Of a stretch of 64,000 nucleotides of DNA, positions 8,604 to 17,551 are shown piece after piece. The DNA lies in the NCBI RefSeq assembly GCF_019654975.1, contig NZ_BPEW01000001.1:310001-374000 (forward strand), written 5' to 3'. The position numbers and the translations under genes are program-made. The DNA comes from Shewanella sp. c952 (GTDB lineage Bacteria > Pseudomonadota > Gammaproteobacteria > Enterobacterales > Shewanellaceae). The notes beneath the pieces were generated by a model. That model had not been told where the DNA came from. It did no database searches and worked only from the letters and a program-made list of their open reading frames with translations. Position 1 is the first letter of the stretch. Each line of letters opens with the position of its first letter.

Positions 8604-11396
8604 ATGAGAATTAAAATGAACGCAGTTGCCGCAGCAACTGCTATGGTTTTGTGCGGCTTGTCCACTGCTGCTAATGCTGATTTAGTTATTACTGAATATA
8701 GTGAAGGCGATAAAAGTTTCAACGGTGGCGGTAATAATAAGGCCGTCGAGATTTCTAACCTTGGTACTGTGGCGGTCGATTTAACTAAAGTTAAGATTGC
8801 TTCTTATACGAAAGGTGCAGCGAATACAATAGATGCGCCTAATTACACTTATGATAAATTTACAGGAGAGCTAGCACCAAATAGCAGTATAGTTATTTAT
8901 AACCCAGGCGCTTCTGTTGGGTTTAAGACAAGAAAGAGTGCAATAGACGTCGAAACAACAGGAGTTACTTATTTTACTGGAAATGATACTTTAATCCTGA
9001 CCCAAGATGGTGCCATTGTAGATATCTTTGGTAAATTCGGCGAAGACCCTGGAAGCAATGGATGGGCAGACGCGAATAACCCAGATTTCACAACCAGTAA
9101 TGCGATATTACGCAGAAAGGCAAACGTTACTACTGGTGTTACTGATATTACAGCTGATTTCCCAGGAAGCACCAATCAGTGGGTCTTAGTTGGCTCAAAA
9201 GTAAAAGGACAGATCACAGATATTGAGGCCAGTAAAGGCTTTGGCTGTCCGGGTGAAGATGCTTGCTCTTCAGATGCCACTCCTGGTGGACTATTGATTA
9301 CCGAATATAGTGAAGGTGATAAAAGTTTCAACGGTGGCGGTAATAATAAGGCCGTCGAGATTTCTAACCTTGGTACAGTGGCGGTCGATTTAACTAAAGT
9401 TAAGATTGCTTCTTATACGAAAGGTGCAGCGAATACAATAGATGCGCCTAATTACACTTATGATAAATTTACAGGAGAGCTAGCACCAAATAGCAGTATA
9501 GTTATTTATAACCCAGGCGCTTCTGTTGGGTTTAAGACAAGAAAGAGTGCAATAGACGTCGAAACAACAGGAGTTACTTATTTTACTGGAAATGATACTT
9601 TAATCCTGACCCAAGATGGTGCCATTGTAGATATCTTTGGTAAATTCGGCGAAGACCCTGGAAGCAATGGATGGGCAGACGCGAATAACCCAGATTTCAC
9701 AACCAGTAATGCGATATTACGCAGAAAGGCAAACGTTACTACTGGTGTTACTGATATTACAGCTGATTTCCCAGGAAGCACCAATCAGTGGGTCTTAGTT
9801 GGCTCAAAAGTAAAAGGACAGATCACAGATATTGAGGCCAGTAAAGGCTTTGGCTGTCCGGGCGAAGATGCTTGTTCAGGTGATGTAACGCCTCCAGAAC
9901 CTGAGCTTGAAACAGGTCCTTGCACTAACTGCGAGACTCTGACTCCGGTTGCCGATCTTACTACGTTCAATGCTGAAATCTATTACTCAGATGTACTGAG
10001 TGGCGATTTTGCTAATGCAGAAGAGCTTAAGAATGCGCTATCAACCATCATTGCCAAAGGTCATAAGCAACTGAGCTATAAGCAAGTTTGGTCCGCATTG
10101 ACCCACGCTGATCAAGATCCTAATAACGAAAAAAATGTTATGGAGATCTACACAGGTAAATCCATCCCTAAGCTCGACAACCAACAAAGTGGTGGTGGTG
10201 TCGGCAAGTGGAATCGTGAACACGTTTGGGCCAAGAGTCATAGCTTTCCGAGCGATTCTCAATGGGGCTACACCGATGCTCATCACCTGCGTCCTTCAGA
10301 TCCAGGTATCAACACAGCACGAAGCAACAATGACTTTGGTGCGTGTAGCGACACGGGTGAAGAAGTACTATTCAACGGTGTAGGTACAGGTAACTACCTA
10401 AACAAAACGACCGACTGCTGGGAACCTCGTGATGAGGTGAAAGGCGATGTTGCTCGTATGATCATGTATATGGATACTCGCTATCAAGGTACCGATACTG
10501 CTACTACTCAAATGCTTGATCTGGTTGCTGTTGATCGTCTAACCACTACAGCAGAAGATAACTTGCCACTGATTGGTACCCTTTGTGAGCTATACGCATG
10601 GAACACGCAAGATCCAGTGGATAGTTACGAGCAGAACCGTAACAACCAAGTATACAAGTACCAGGGCAACCGTAACCCATTCATTGACCGTCCAGAGTTA
10701 GTACAAGAAGTCTATGGTGCAGTCTGTGGTGACGATCCAAACCCTGCTCTGGTAGTTGATGGTGATATTGTTACTCCTGAGAGTGTCACTGAAGGGACTG
10801 GATACACCATCGATGCTTCTGCAATCACGGCAGGTGAAGGTGTTACTCTTACTTACAAGTGGGAGCAGATTGTTGCTGAAGAGAAGACGGTTGTGGGCGA
10901 CCAAGCTGTATTATCTCTGACTGCACCAATGGTTAAAGCCGACGAAACTTTGAGCTTTGCCTTGACTATCAGCGACGGTAGCTTGGCAACAACCAAAGAC
11001 GTTAGCCTGAGCGTAGTTAATGTGCCTTTGACTCTGAGTGTAGAGTTTGCAGGTACAACTAAGGTTACCGAAGGTGATAAAGCTTCTATTACAGCTACTG
11101 TTGCTGACGCTCCAGAAGGTACTAGCTACAGCTGGAAGCAGCTATCAGGAAGCACGGCAGTATTTACCGCTACAGGTCTGACACTTGATGTGACTACACC
11201 TAGCGTAAATATCGATCAAGTGCTTGTGTTCGAACTCACGGCAACTCTTGGCGAAGAAAGCTTCAGTAAATCTGTTAGCATTGAGGTGATAAACACCGAA
11301 GAAACAGGTTGGACTAAGCCAGATGGTGCCGGTAGCTTAGGTGGTCTTATGACTCTGCTGCTACCGCTAATGTGGTTGCGTCGCCGCCAAGGCTAG
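8604..11396 (+). CDS. Secreted endonuclease I with duplicated lamin-tail domains and GG-CTERM
   Basis: A 930-residue exported DNase. A signal peptide (residues 1-25, cleavage near ANA) is followed by two almost identical lamin-tail domains (about 26-225 and 229-428). Next comes an endonuclease I (His-Me finger) domain at about 440-720, with KWNREHVWAKSHSFP and DAHHLRPSDPGIN as its catalytic region. Two Ig/PKD-like beta domains follow (about 735-890). The tail is Gly-rich, hydrophobic, then RRRQG, a GG-CTERM signal. The gene lies 74 bp after the ExeM-like gene on the same strand and ends at a strong terminator, so the two nucleases are probably co-expressed. The duplicated lamin-tail DNA is exceptional. 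Confidence 0.9.
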   Translation: MRIKMNAVAAATAMVLCGLSTAANADLVITEYSEGDKSFNGGGNNKAVEISNLGTVAVDLTKVKIASYTKGAANTIDAPNYTYDKFTGELAPNSSIVIYNPGASVGFKTRKSAIDVETTGVTYFTGNDTLILTQDGAIVDIFGKFGEDPGSNGWADANNPDFTTSNAILRRKANVTTGVTDITADFPGSTNQWVLVGSKVKGQITDIEASKGFGCPGEDACSSDATPGGLLITEYSEGDKSFNGGGNNKAVEISNLGTVAVDLTKVKIASYTKGAANTIDAPNYTYDKFTGELAPNSSIVIYNPGASVGFKTRKSAIDVETTGVTYFTGNDTLILTQDGAIVDIFGKFGEDPGSNGWADANNPDFTTSNAILRRKANVTTGVTDITADFPGSTNQWVLVGSKVKGQITDIEASKGFGCPGEDACSGDVTPPEPELETGPCTNCETLTPVADLTTFNAEIYYSDVLSGDFANAEELKNALSTIIAKGHKQLSYKQVWSALTHADQDPNNEKNVMEIYTGKSIPKLDNQQSGGGVGKWNREHVWAKSHSFPSDSQWGYTDAHHLRPSDPGINTARSNNDFGACSDTGEEVLFNGVGTGNYLNKTTDCWEPRDEVKGDVARMIMYMDTRYQGTDTATTQMLDLVAVDRLTTTAEDNLPLIGTLCELYAWNTQDPVDSYEQNRNNQVYKYQGNRNPFIDRPELVQEVYGAVCGDDPNPALVVDGDIVTPESVTEGTGYTIDASAITAGEGVTLTYKWEQIVAEEKTVVGDQAVLSLTAPMVKADETLSFALTISDGSLATTKDVSLSVVNVPLTLSVEFAGTTKVTEGDKASITATVADAPEGTSYSWKQLSGSTAVFTATGLTLDVTTPSVNIDQVLVFELTATLGEESFSKSVSIEVINTEETGWTKPDGAGSLGGLMTLLLPLMWLRRRQG
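8688..9874 (+). repeat. Near-identical direct repeat encoding two lamin-tail domains
   Basis: Copies at 8688-9265 and 9297-9874 (578 bp each, 609 bp period) differ at four positions by eye: 8693, 8708, 8768 and 9254 against their partners. All four are third-codon changes that leave the protein unchanged. This points to a very recent in-frame duplication or ongoing gene conversion. The short linker between copies encodes a Ser/Asp/Thr/Pro-Gly stretch. Confidence 0.97.
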
Positions 11397-11414
11397 TCAT
11401 TCGCTAAGCCTATA

Positions 11415-11453
11415 AAAAGCAGCACCGGGATCGCTCTGGGTGCTGCTTTTTTT
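11415..11453 (+). terminator. Strong intrinsic terminator after the nuclease genes
   Basis: AAAAGCAGCACC and GGTGCTGCTTTT form a 12 bp stem around a 12-base loop, followed by more Ts. It ends the beta-barrel/nuclease transcription unit before the nucleotidase. Confidence 0.93.
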
Positions 11454-11551
11454 AACTGTACAGCCGTTGCCTTATATCCAATCTTGGTGCATTGCTCTCA
11501 AGATGAAAAAGCGAGTGGCAACGTTTATCTGTTTAATACTGAAGGGTTATT

Positions 11552-13294
11552 ATGAATACTTCACTCCGTCCTTCTCGCCTGCTTCTAGCTGGCTCAGCTA
11601 TCGCCCTTGCGTTGGTATTGAGCGGCTGTGGTAAGAAAAAGGTGGAAGAAGCGCCTAAAGCGCCGAAGGTGACTGCATCAGCTGCCTGTATTGCTGCAGG
11701 CGATGATTGCAAGCGCTTCACCTTATTGCATACTAATGATCACCATGGCCGTTTTTGGCAAAGTAAAAGCGGTGGCTATGGCATGGCTGCACGGAAAACC
11801 ATCCTTGATGAGATCCGCAAAGAGGTGGCTGAACAAGGAGGCGAGGTTCTACTGCTCTCCGGTGGCGACATCAATACTGGTGTTCCTGAATCTGACCTGC
11901 AAGACGCCGAGCCAGATTTTATCGGCATGAACCACCTTGGTTATAACGCAATGGCTGTGGGTAACCATGAGTTTGATAATCCATCGACAGTGATGGATAA
12001 GCAAAGAGGCTGGTCAAAATTTCCGTGGTTATCGGCCAACATCTATCGTCAAGTTGATGGCGAATGGCAACGATACTTTGAGCCCTACAAGGTGTTTGAG
12101 GTGCAAGGCTTGAAGCTTGCCGTCGTTGGCCTAACTACTGAGCATACTGCTGAGATAGGTAATCCAGAGTTTGTTGAAGATTTTAAATTCACTTCTGCTC
12201 AAGCTGAGGCGAAAGGCATTTTGGCAGAGCTTGAAGAGAAGCATCATCCTGATCTAGTCTTTGGTCTCACCCATATGGGCCACTATGAAAATGGCAATCA
12301 TGGCAGTAACGCTCCGGGGGATGTTGCTTTGGCTCGTAGCCTTGAGGCTGGTCAGATCCAGGCAATCATTGGCGGTCACTCACAACTGCCTGTCTGTATG
12401 GAAGGGGATACGGGCGAGTACGTAGAGAAGTACGGCCGCGATGAACCGTGTAAGCCGGATCGCCAAAATGGCACCTGGATTATGCAAGCTTATGAGTGGG
12501 GCAAATTTATTGGCCGTGCTGACTTTGAGTTCTACGGTAACGAGCTTCATTTAGCCAGCTACGAGCTGGTTCCAGTGAACAGTGAAAGTAAGTATGGTTT
12601 CATGCTGCACTCTTCGATGCTAACTCCCAAGGATCCGGAAACCCTCGAGTTGCTGCGTCCTTTTCAGCGTAAGGGACAGGTCAAACTGAGAGAGGAAATT
12701 GGTGTTGCAAAGGCGGATTTCATTGGTAAACGTAGGGTTGTTCGTTACCAAGCTACACCTTTAGGGATTATGATAGCCCATGCTCAAACTCAGCTGCCAG
12801 TGCCAGCAGATTTCGGCATCATGAACTCCGGCGGTATTCGTGCCAGCATAAAGAAAGGGCCTATTCGCTATCGCGATGTGCTTAAGGTGCAGCCGTTTTC
12901 CAACAGTGTGACTGTGACTGAGATGAATGGGGCTGAACTGAAAAAGTATTTGTCTAGGGTTGCGCTTAAGACTCGAGGCTCTGGAGGCTTTGCCCATTTT
13001 AGCGGCATTAAGATGACCGTTGACTGTAAAGCTAAAGATGTTGATATCAAAGCTGTTGCTGACAAACCTTTCAAGCTCACGGATAACTATCGATTTACCC
13101 TACCAAGCTACAACGCTGCGGGCGGTAACAAATATCCCAAGTTGAAGGAAAAGGCTAGAGACACCGGCTTTATTGATGCCGATATGCTTTATCAGTTCAT
13201 CAAAAAGCATAAAACCCTCGATCCTGCCAGTTATGACAGAGCCAAAGATGTTCGTTATATCAACTCTAGAAATTCTAATGGTTGCGGCGGTTAA
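11552..13294 (+). CDS. ushA: 5'-nucleotidase/UDP-sugar hydrolase lipoprotein
   Basis: A periplasmic or surface lipoprotein that dephosphorylates 5'-nucleotides to nucleosides. The signal ends in the lipobox LSGC with Cys26. The N-terminal metallophosphoesterase domain shows LLHTNDHHGRFW, GGDINTG, GNHEFD, THMGH and GGHSQLP. The C-terminal 5'-nucleotidase domain contains MNSGGIRA and ends near residue 560. The 580-residue size and lipid anchor resemble Vibrio NutA; E. coli UshA (550) is soluble. A good ribosome site (AAGGG) precedes the ATG. Its position between secreted nucleases and a nucleoside importer fits release of nucleosides from nucleotides produced by DNA digestion. Confidence 0.93.
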   Translation: MNTSLRPSRLLLAGSAIALALVLSGCGKKKVEEAPKAPKVTASAACIAAGDDCKRFTLLHTNDHHGRFWQSKSGGYGMAARKTILDEIRKEVAEQGGEVLLLSGGDINTGVPESDLQDAEPDFIGMNHLGYNAMAVGNHEFDNPSTVMDKQRGWSKFPWLSANIYRQVDGEWQRYFEPYKVFEVQGLKLAVVGLTTEHTAEIGNPEFVEDFKFTSAQAEAKGILAELEEKHHPDLVFGLTHMGHYENGNHGSNAPGDVALARSLEAGQIQAIIGGHSQLPVCMEGDTGEYVEKYGRDEPCKPDRQNGTWIMQAYEWGKFIGRADFEFYGNELHLASYELVPVNSESKYGFMLHSSMLTPKDPETLELLRPFQRKGQVKLREEIGVAKADFIGKRRVVRYQATPLGIMIAHAQTQLPVPADFGIMNSGGIRASIKKGPIRYRDVLKVQPFSNSVTVTEMNGAELKKYLSRVALKTRGSGGFAHFSGIKMTVDCKAKDVDIKAVADKPFKLTDNYRFTLPSYNAAGGNKYPKLKEKARDTGFIDADMLYQFIKKHKTLDPASYDRAKDVRYINSRNSNGCGG

Positions 13295-13457
13295 GCTTAT
13301 TATTTTATAAGGTTAATAAGCTGCTAGCTTAGATATCGATACAGTAAAGATAGCGTTGAGCGACCCTGCGCAGATTGATGTGATTGTTCAATTTGCGTCG
13401 TTGCACTCGTTAATGGCCTTTTCTGGAAAAATAAAGCTAGCCATTAAAAAATGCCTC

Positions 13458-13490
13458 AAAGCCACTTTCTTGATTGAAAGTGGCTTTTTA
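13458..13490 (+). terminator. Intrinsic terminator after the nucleotidase
   Basis: AAAGCCACTTTC and GAAAGTGGCTTT form a 12 bp stem with a 6-base loop, followed by TTAATTT. It lies 164 bp after the stop codon. Confidence 0.88.
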
Positions 13491-13905
13491 ATTTCAAATT
13501 AAGGCTAAGAGAGCATTATCTCTAATTGATGTAATCAGCTAAAACTTCAGTTTAGCCATCAAATATGCGTTAAGTTAGTATATTTGTACGTCATAAACTT
13601 CCTTTTTTGTAATTATATGATCTAATATTGGCTTGTTTGCAGTTCGATGCAACATTTTTAATGCGCCACAATATATCTTGAAAGTGTTGTTCAACATGAG
13701 TTAAATAGCACATCCTGTAATTTCTTTGCTGCCAATCTGTTTGTGATACTTTGCTGTAAGTTTACCTTTTGAGTCATTCGGAGTGTATCGCTGATTAAGG
13801 TGATAAAAAATCAGTTTTACTCTGCTAAATTCCCGCTTAATCCTTGCAGCTAAATGCATGCTGTATACACTGCGTCCATATAACGATTCATTGAGCTAAA
13901 AATGT
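13491..13905. other. Intergenic region upstream of nupC
   Basis: This A/T-rich 415 bp has no coding frame that I can support. It should contain the nupC promoter. I looked for a CRP/CytR-type arrangement, as known for E. coli nucleoside transporters, and found no clear palindrome. Confidence 0.4.
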
Positions 13906-15132
13906 ATGGAAGTTTTCATCAGTTTATTGGGCATGCTCTGCTTGATGGGTATTGCAGTGGCATTATCTGAAAATCGCAAAGCTATTAATCTACGTACCGT
14001 GCTCGGTGCGCTGGCATTTCAGGTCGCCTTTGGTGCCTTTGTTATGTACCTCCCTATGGGTCAATCCATGTTAGATGGTGCTTCAAACGGCGTGATGCAT
14101 GTAATTAACTACGCCAATGAAGGGTTAAAATTTCTATTTGGCGGTTTAGCGACCTATAGCCTTGGCTTTATCTTCGTCATTAACGTGCTATGCGTAGTGG
14201 TGTTTATCAGTTCTCTTATAGCAGTGCTCTATTATTTGGGCATTATGCAGCTGATTATTGGTGTGATTGGTGGCGGTTTATCAAAGTTACTTGGCACTAG
14301 TCGCGCCGAGTCACTCTCTGCGACCGCAAATATCTTTGTGGGACCGATAGAAGCGCCATCAATGGTGAGACCATTTGTTAAACATATGACGCGCTCAGAG
14401 CTATTTGCGGTAATGACGGGCGGACTCGCATCAGTTGCTGGCGGCACCATGATTGGTTATATCCAGATGGGTGTGGACGTTAAATATGTTCTGACAGCAG
14501 CCTTCATGACCGCTCCTGCGGGACTTCTGTTTGCCAAATTAATGTGGCCAGAAACAGAAAAACCAATAAATGACATAAAGAAAGTCCTCGATGAGCAAAC
14601 TGATAAACCTGCCAATGTTATCGATGCTGCTGCGGGTGGCGCGGCTATGGGGCTGCAGCAAGTACTCAGTGTATCGGCATTATTGCTAGCTTTTGTTGGT
14701 CTTATCGCACTCGTGAATGGTTTTATTGGCGGTATTGGCGGCTGGTTCGGCTTCGAGGAGCTGACCATGCAAGCTATTTTGGGGTATATCCTTGCACCAC
14801 TTGCGTGGGTGATGGGAGTGCCTTGGAGTGAAGCGGTTCAGGCTGCATCATTCATCGGTCAAAAGATGGTGATTAACGAATTCGTCGCCTATATAGATTT
14901 TTTAAAAGTCCAAGACCAACTGTCTGAGAAAACGCAGATTATTATCAGTTTTGCTTTGTGTGGCTTTGCCAATATAGGTTCGCTGGCGATGGTGATGGGC
15001 GGCTTAGCGGCACTTTGTCCTGAACGCAGACATGATTTGAGTGAACTCGGCATGAAGGCACTGATTGGTGCTGCACTGGCTAACTTAATGAGCGGCACTA
15101 TTGCAGGTTTGCTATTTAGCATTGCGGGATAA
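13906..15132 (+). CDS. nupC: Concentrative nucleoside transporter, NupC/CNT family
   Basis: A 408-residue inner membrane nucleoside symporter of the CNT family. It has the usual layout of an N-terminal helix, the Gly-rich gate segment (FKVGLATYSLGFIF-like at about 80-95), GTSRAESLSATANIFVGPIEAP (about 127-148, the conserved substrate/ion-binding region) and SFIGQKMVINEF (about 307-318). It lies 88 bp upstream of deoD on the same strand with no terminator, so the pair is probably an operon. It would import the nucleosides released by the upstream nucleotidase. Vibrio and Shewanella homologues are sodium coupled; the ion is not deducible here. Confidence 0.94.
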   Translation: MEVFISLLGMLCLMGIAVALSENRKAINLRTVLGALAFQVAFGAFVMYLPMGQSMLDGASNGVMHVINYANEGLKFLFGGLATYSLGFIFVINVLCVVVFISSLIAVLYYLGIMQLIIGVIGGGLSKLLGTSRAESLSATANIFVGPIEAPSMVRPFVKHMTRSELFAVMTGGLASVAGGTMIGYIQMGVDVKYVLTAAFMTAPAGLLFAKLMWPETEKPINDIKKVLDEQTDKPANVIDAAAGGAAMGLQQVLSVSALLLAFVGLIALVNGFIGGIGGWFGFEELTMQAILGYILAPLAWVMGVPWSEAVQAASFIGQKMVINEFVAYIDFLKVQDQLSEKTQIIISFALCGFANIGSLAMVMGGLAALCPERRHDLSELGMKALIGAALANLMSGTIAGLLFSIAG

Positions 15133-15220
15133 TTTAAAACACAGATTGTAAATCTAACTAGGGTTTTGGTGTGCTTGCTGAGGGGTCAACAAGTACCTAA
15201 TTGATATAAAAGGAAAGACA

Positions 15221-15931
15221 ATGACACCACATATTAATGCTACAGACGACGCATTTGCTAAAACAGTACTAATGCCAGGCGATCCACTGCGCGCTAAGTA
15301 CATCGCTGATAACTTCCTAGATAATGCCGTGCTAGTGACTGATGTTCGAAATATGCTCGGCTACACCGGCGAGTATAAAGGTAAACGTATTTCAGTGATG
15401 GGCTCAGGAATGGGGATCCCATCGATCTCTATTTATGCCAAAGAGTTGATTACTGAATATGGCGTCGAGAACATTATCCGCATCGGTTCATGTGGTGCTG
15501 TCAGTGACAAAATCAAGTTGATGGATGTAGTCATGGCAATGGGCGCAAGCACAGACTCTGCTGTTAACAGAACTCGCTTTGCTAATACCGATTTTGCCAT
15601 GATTGCCGATTTCAATTTGTTGAAACGCGCCACTGACTCAGCAGAAAAGCTAGGGACTAACTACCATGTCGGTAACCTTTATTCGTCGGATCTATTTTAT
15701 AGCAGCGATGAGCAGCGTTACGACTTGATGGAGAAGTACGGCATCTTAGGCGTCGAGATGGAGGCTGCTGGCCTTTATGGTGTAGCGACTGAATTTGGCG
15801 CGAATGCATTGGCGATGATGACTGTGACAGACCACTTGCGCCAGGGGTTGCATTTGACTGCCGAAGAGCGCCAGCAAACATTGAATGAGATGATTAAGCT
15901 GACACTTGATGCCGTAGAAGACTTAATTTAA
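15221..15931 (+). CDS. deoD: Purine nucleoside phosphorylase DeoD-type
   Basis: A cytosolic enzyme that phosphorolyses purine (deoxy)nucleosides to base plus (deoxy)ribose-1-phosphate. The 236-residue length is typical of hexameric DeoD. The phosphate and nucleoside site motifs are visible: [12 protein letters not shown] near residue 18, GSGMGIPS near 65, RIGSCGAV near 86 and [10 protein letters not shown] near 178. A good ribosome site (AAAGGAAAG) precedes the ATG. With nupC it forms the intracellular end of the DNA/nucleoside catabolic route. Bases formed here could feed hpt at 44.8 kb. Confidence 0.97.
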   Translation: MTPHINATDDAFAKTVLMPGDPLRAKYIADNFLDNAVLVTDVRNMLGYTGEYKGKRISVMGSGMGIPSISIYAKELITEYGVENIIRIGSCGAVSDKIKLMDVVMAMGASTDSAVNRTRFANTDFAMIADFNLLKRATDSAEKLGTNYHVGNLYSSDLFYSSDEQRYDLMEKYGILGVEMEAAGLYGVATEFGANALAMMTVTDHLRQGLHLTAEERQQTLNEMIKLTLDAVEDLI

Positions 15932-16005
15932 TGCACGACCTTTTGGTCTTAATAGAGAGTTAAGCTAATACTGATATTGTTCAGTGATATAACTTTTTAC
16001 CCTAT

Positions 16006-16076
16006 GGCGCGCGATTAGGCACACAAGTTGAACGTGAAAACGTGACAGCACCTAATATAAAGCCTAATTGCGCGCC
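16006..16076. repeat. Long inverted repeat between deoD and the thioesterase gene
   Basis: GGCGCGCGATTAGGC and GCCTAATTGCGCGCC pair over 14 of 15 positions around a 41-base interior that itself contains an ACGT-GAAA-ACGT mini-hairpin. There is no U tract after it, so it is not an ordinary terminator. It could be a structured RNA or a remnant of a mobile repeat. Confidence 0.6.
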
Positions 16077-16212
16077 AATTCTTTAAAGCCTTCCGCTTTC
16101 TAAGCATTAAATCTAATAGCCTTAAATGCCTCTGTTAACTCATCTTACCTGTTTAAACAATCTTGCTTACACAGTAGACTATCAACAATAACTACAACAA
16201 TGGATGTAACAG

Positions 16213-16650
16213 ATGTCGATTTGGTTTAGACCAGTAAGCTTAGAAACGTGTGCCAAGATGGATTCAGGGATGCACGGTAAAGGCACGCTAATGCAAACAA
16301 TGGGGATCACCATCTCAGAGATTGGTGATGACTATATGAAGGCAACGATGCCGGCATCTCCTGCTGTGCATAACCCTCTCGGCATTGTGCATGGTGGCGC
16401 AAACGTCGCTCTGGCAGAAACCGTAGCCAGTTATGCCGCGAATTTCGCAGTCGATTTTGAGCAGTATTATTGCGTCGGACAAGAGATCAATGCTAATCAT
16501 CTAAAAGCATCACGGAATGGCACATTAACGGCGACTGCAAAGCCTATACACCTAGGCAAGCGCAGCTCTGTGTGGGAAGTCTTAATCCACAATAGTGCCG
16601 GTGAGCTATGCTGCATATCGAGAATGACTGCAGCGGTAGTCAAACGCTAA
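16213..16650 (+). CDS. PaaI/YdiI-type hotdog-fold thioesterase
   Basis: A 145-residue single-hotdog protein. The family signature NPLGIVHGGANVALAET (about residues 55-71) carries the HGG turn and the catalytic acidic residue (Glu) on the central helix, as in YdiI/PaaI acyl-CoA thioesterases. The natural substrate cannot be read from sequence. It stands alone, with a gene-free region on both sides. A related activity such as DHNA-CoA hydrolysis is possible but unproven. Confidence 0.88.
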   Translation: MSIWFRPVSLETCAKMDSGMHGKGTLMQTMGITISEIGDDYMKATMPASPAVHNPLGIVHGGANVALAETVASYAANFAVDFEQYYCVGQEINANHLKASRNGTLTATAKPIHLGKRSSVWEVLIHNSAGELCCISRMTAAVVKR

Positions 16651-16768
16651 TAGCGATAGCGGAAGGTGAGCGCACTGCCGAGTATTTAATTACGCAATAA
16701 GCTGTTGCATTGGCAATCTATTGCTCATACTCAGTGTATGATTTTTTAGGATAAAGGTTGGAGCGAAA

Positions 16769-17023
16769 ATGGATAGCGCAACAATATGGGAATGGGTCGG
16801 GTATTTAGCTTCTGTGGTGGTTGCCATCTCGCTGATGATGTCAAATATCAAAAAGTTACGCTGGTGGAACCTGATTGGTGCAGCACTGTTTGTGGCTTAT
16901 GGCTTAGCAATTGATGCTATTCCAGTCGCATTAGTTAACTTTTTCATTGTACTGATTGATGCATACTATTTAGTTAAACTCTATAAAGCCGCCCCCCAGG
17001 AGCAGGGCAATCCAGATTCTTAA
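16769..17023 (+). CDS. Small three-helix inner membrane protein
   Basis: An 84-residue protein with three hydrophobic stretches (about residues 8-25, 33-50 and 52-70) and a charged tail. The pattern WNLIGAALFVAYG followed by NFFIVLIDAYYLVKLY resembles the small membrane proteins grouped with YgjV/CBU_0592-like domains. The function is unknown. A ribosome site (AAGGTTGGAG) is well placed before the ATG. Confidence 0.75.
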   Translation: MDSATIWEWVGYLASVVVAISLMMSNIKKLRWWNLIGAALFVAYGLAIDAIPVALVNFFIVLIDAYYLVKLYKAAPQEQGNPDS

Positions 17024-17487
17024 AGGGGTTTTATTATCGTTTATTAGGCATGAGTGAATACTCTGCTAGATAGGGAGGCAATATCAATTGACCTCCTTTT
17101 ACTTTACATCATCTGTAACGTTCAAATACTCACCCCTGTGAATTTACACGCCCCAAGTGATGTCTTATATCACTCTACTTCGTAGCAGTCTAAACCTTCA
17201 AATAAGTGACGCCTCACCTGTTATCCAACTGATTAATTTAGATATTAAGATAATTGCAGCTAATGCTATCTGCTTAAACGTTTATTGTATTTTCGACGAA
17301 CACTGGTCTTAGTCAGAAAGTTAGCCTAGCACTCGTATATAATTTTGAAATTACTAATCTGCATTTTAGTTTAGTGTTATCGGTTTTAATCGTTTTATTG
17401 TTTTGTGTTTGGCGACTAATATTAATCCATCGACAAGAGGTCAATATCACCGCAACGCTTTACCGAGTTGCACAGAGGAGATAAACC
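17024..17487. other. Intergenic region upstream of the catalase leader
   Basis: A weak GGGAGG...CCTCCTTTT hairpin near 17072-17099 may end the preceding gene. An AGATA...TATCT dyad (about 17248-17271) lies upstream of the catalase leader and could be a regulator site. It is not a good match to the OxyR consensus. No protein gene was seen. Confidence 0.35.
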
Positions 17488-17541
17488 ATGGCCACCATTT
17501 TTGATTTAATCGAAACTTGGCTTGAACCTAGCCAAGATTGA
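17488..17541 (+). CDS. 17-codon leader ORF upstream of catalase
   Basis: The short frame MATIFDLIETWLEPSQD starts at an ATG with an excellent ribosome site (GAGGAG, 7 bases upstream). Its stop codon TGA (17539-17541) lies directly against the AGGAG ribosome site of catalase, 10 bases before the catalase ATG. This spacing suggests translational coupling, or a regulatory leader peptide. The peptide has amphipathic-helix character. It could also be a small functional protein. I do not recognise it. Confidence 0.5.
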   Translation: MATIFDLIETWLEPSQD

Positions 17542-17551
17542 GGAGTAATTT

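Noticed and set aside
8969..9784. Two identical 68-codon minus-strand frames at 8969-9175 and 9578-9784
   Set aside because: They are antisense shadows of the duplicated lamin-tail domain and are identical only because the repeat is.
13650..13880. CytR/CRP operator for nupC
   Set aside because: Half-sites such as TTGTGA occur but no complete palindrome with correct spacing was found.
17241..17275. OxyR-like site upstream of catalase
   Set aside because: Only an AGATA/TATCT dyad is present; the four-part ATAG/CTAT spacing of OxyR sites is not met.
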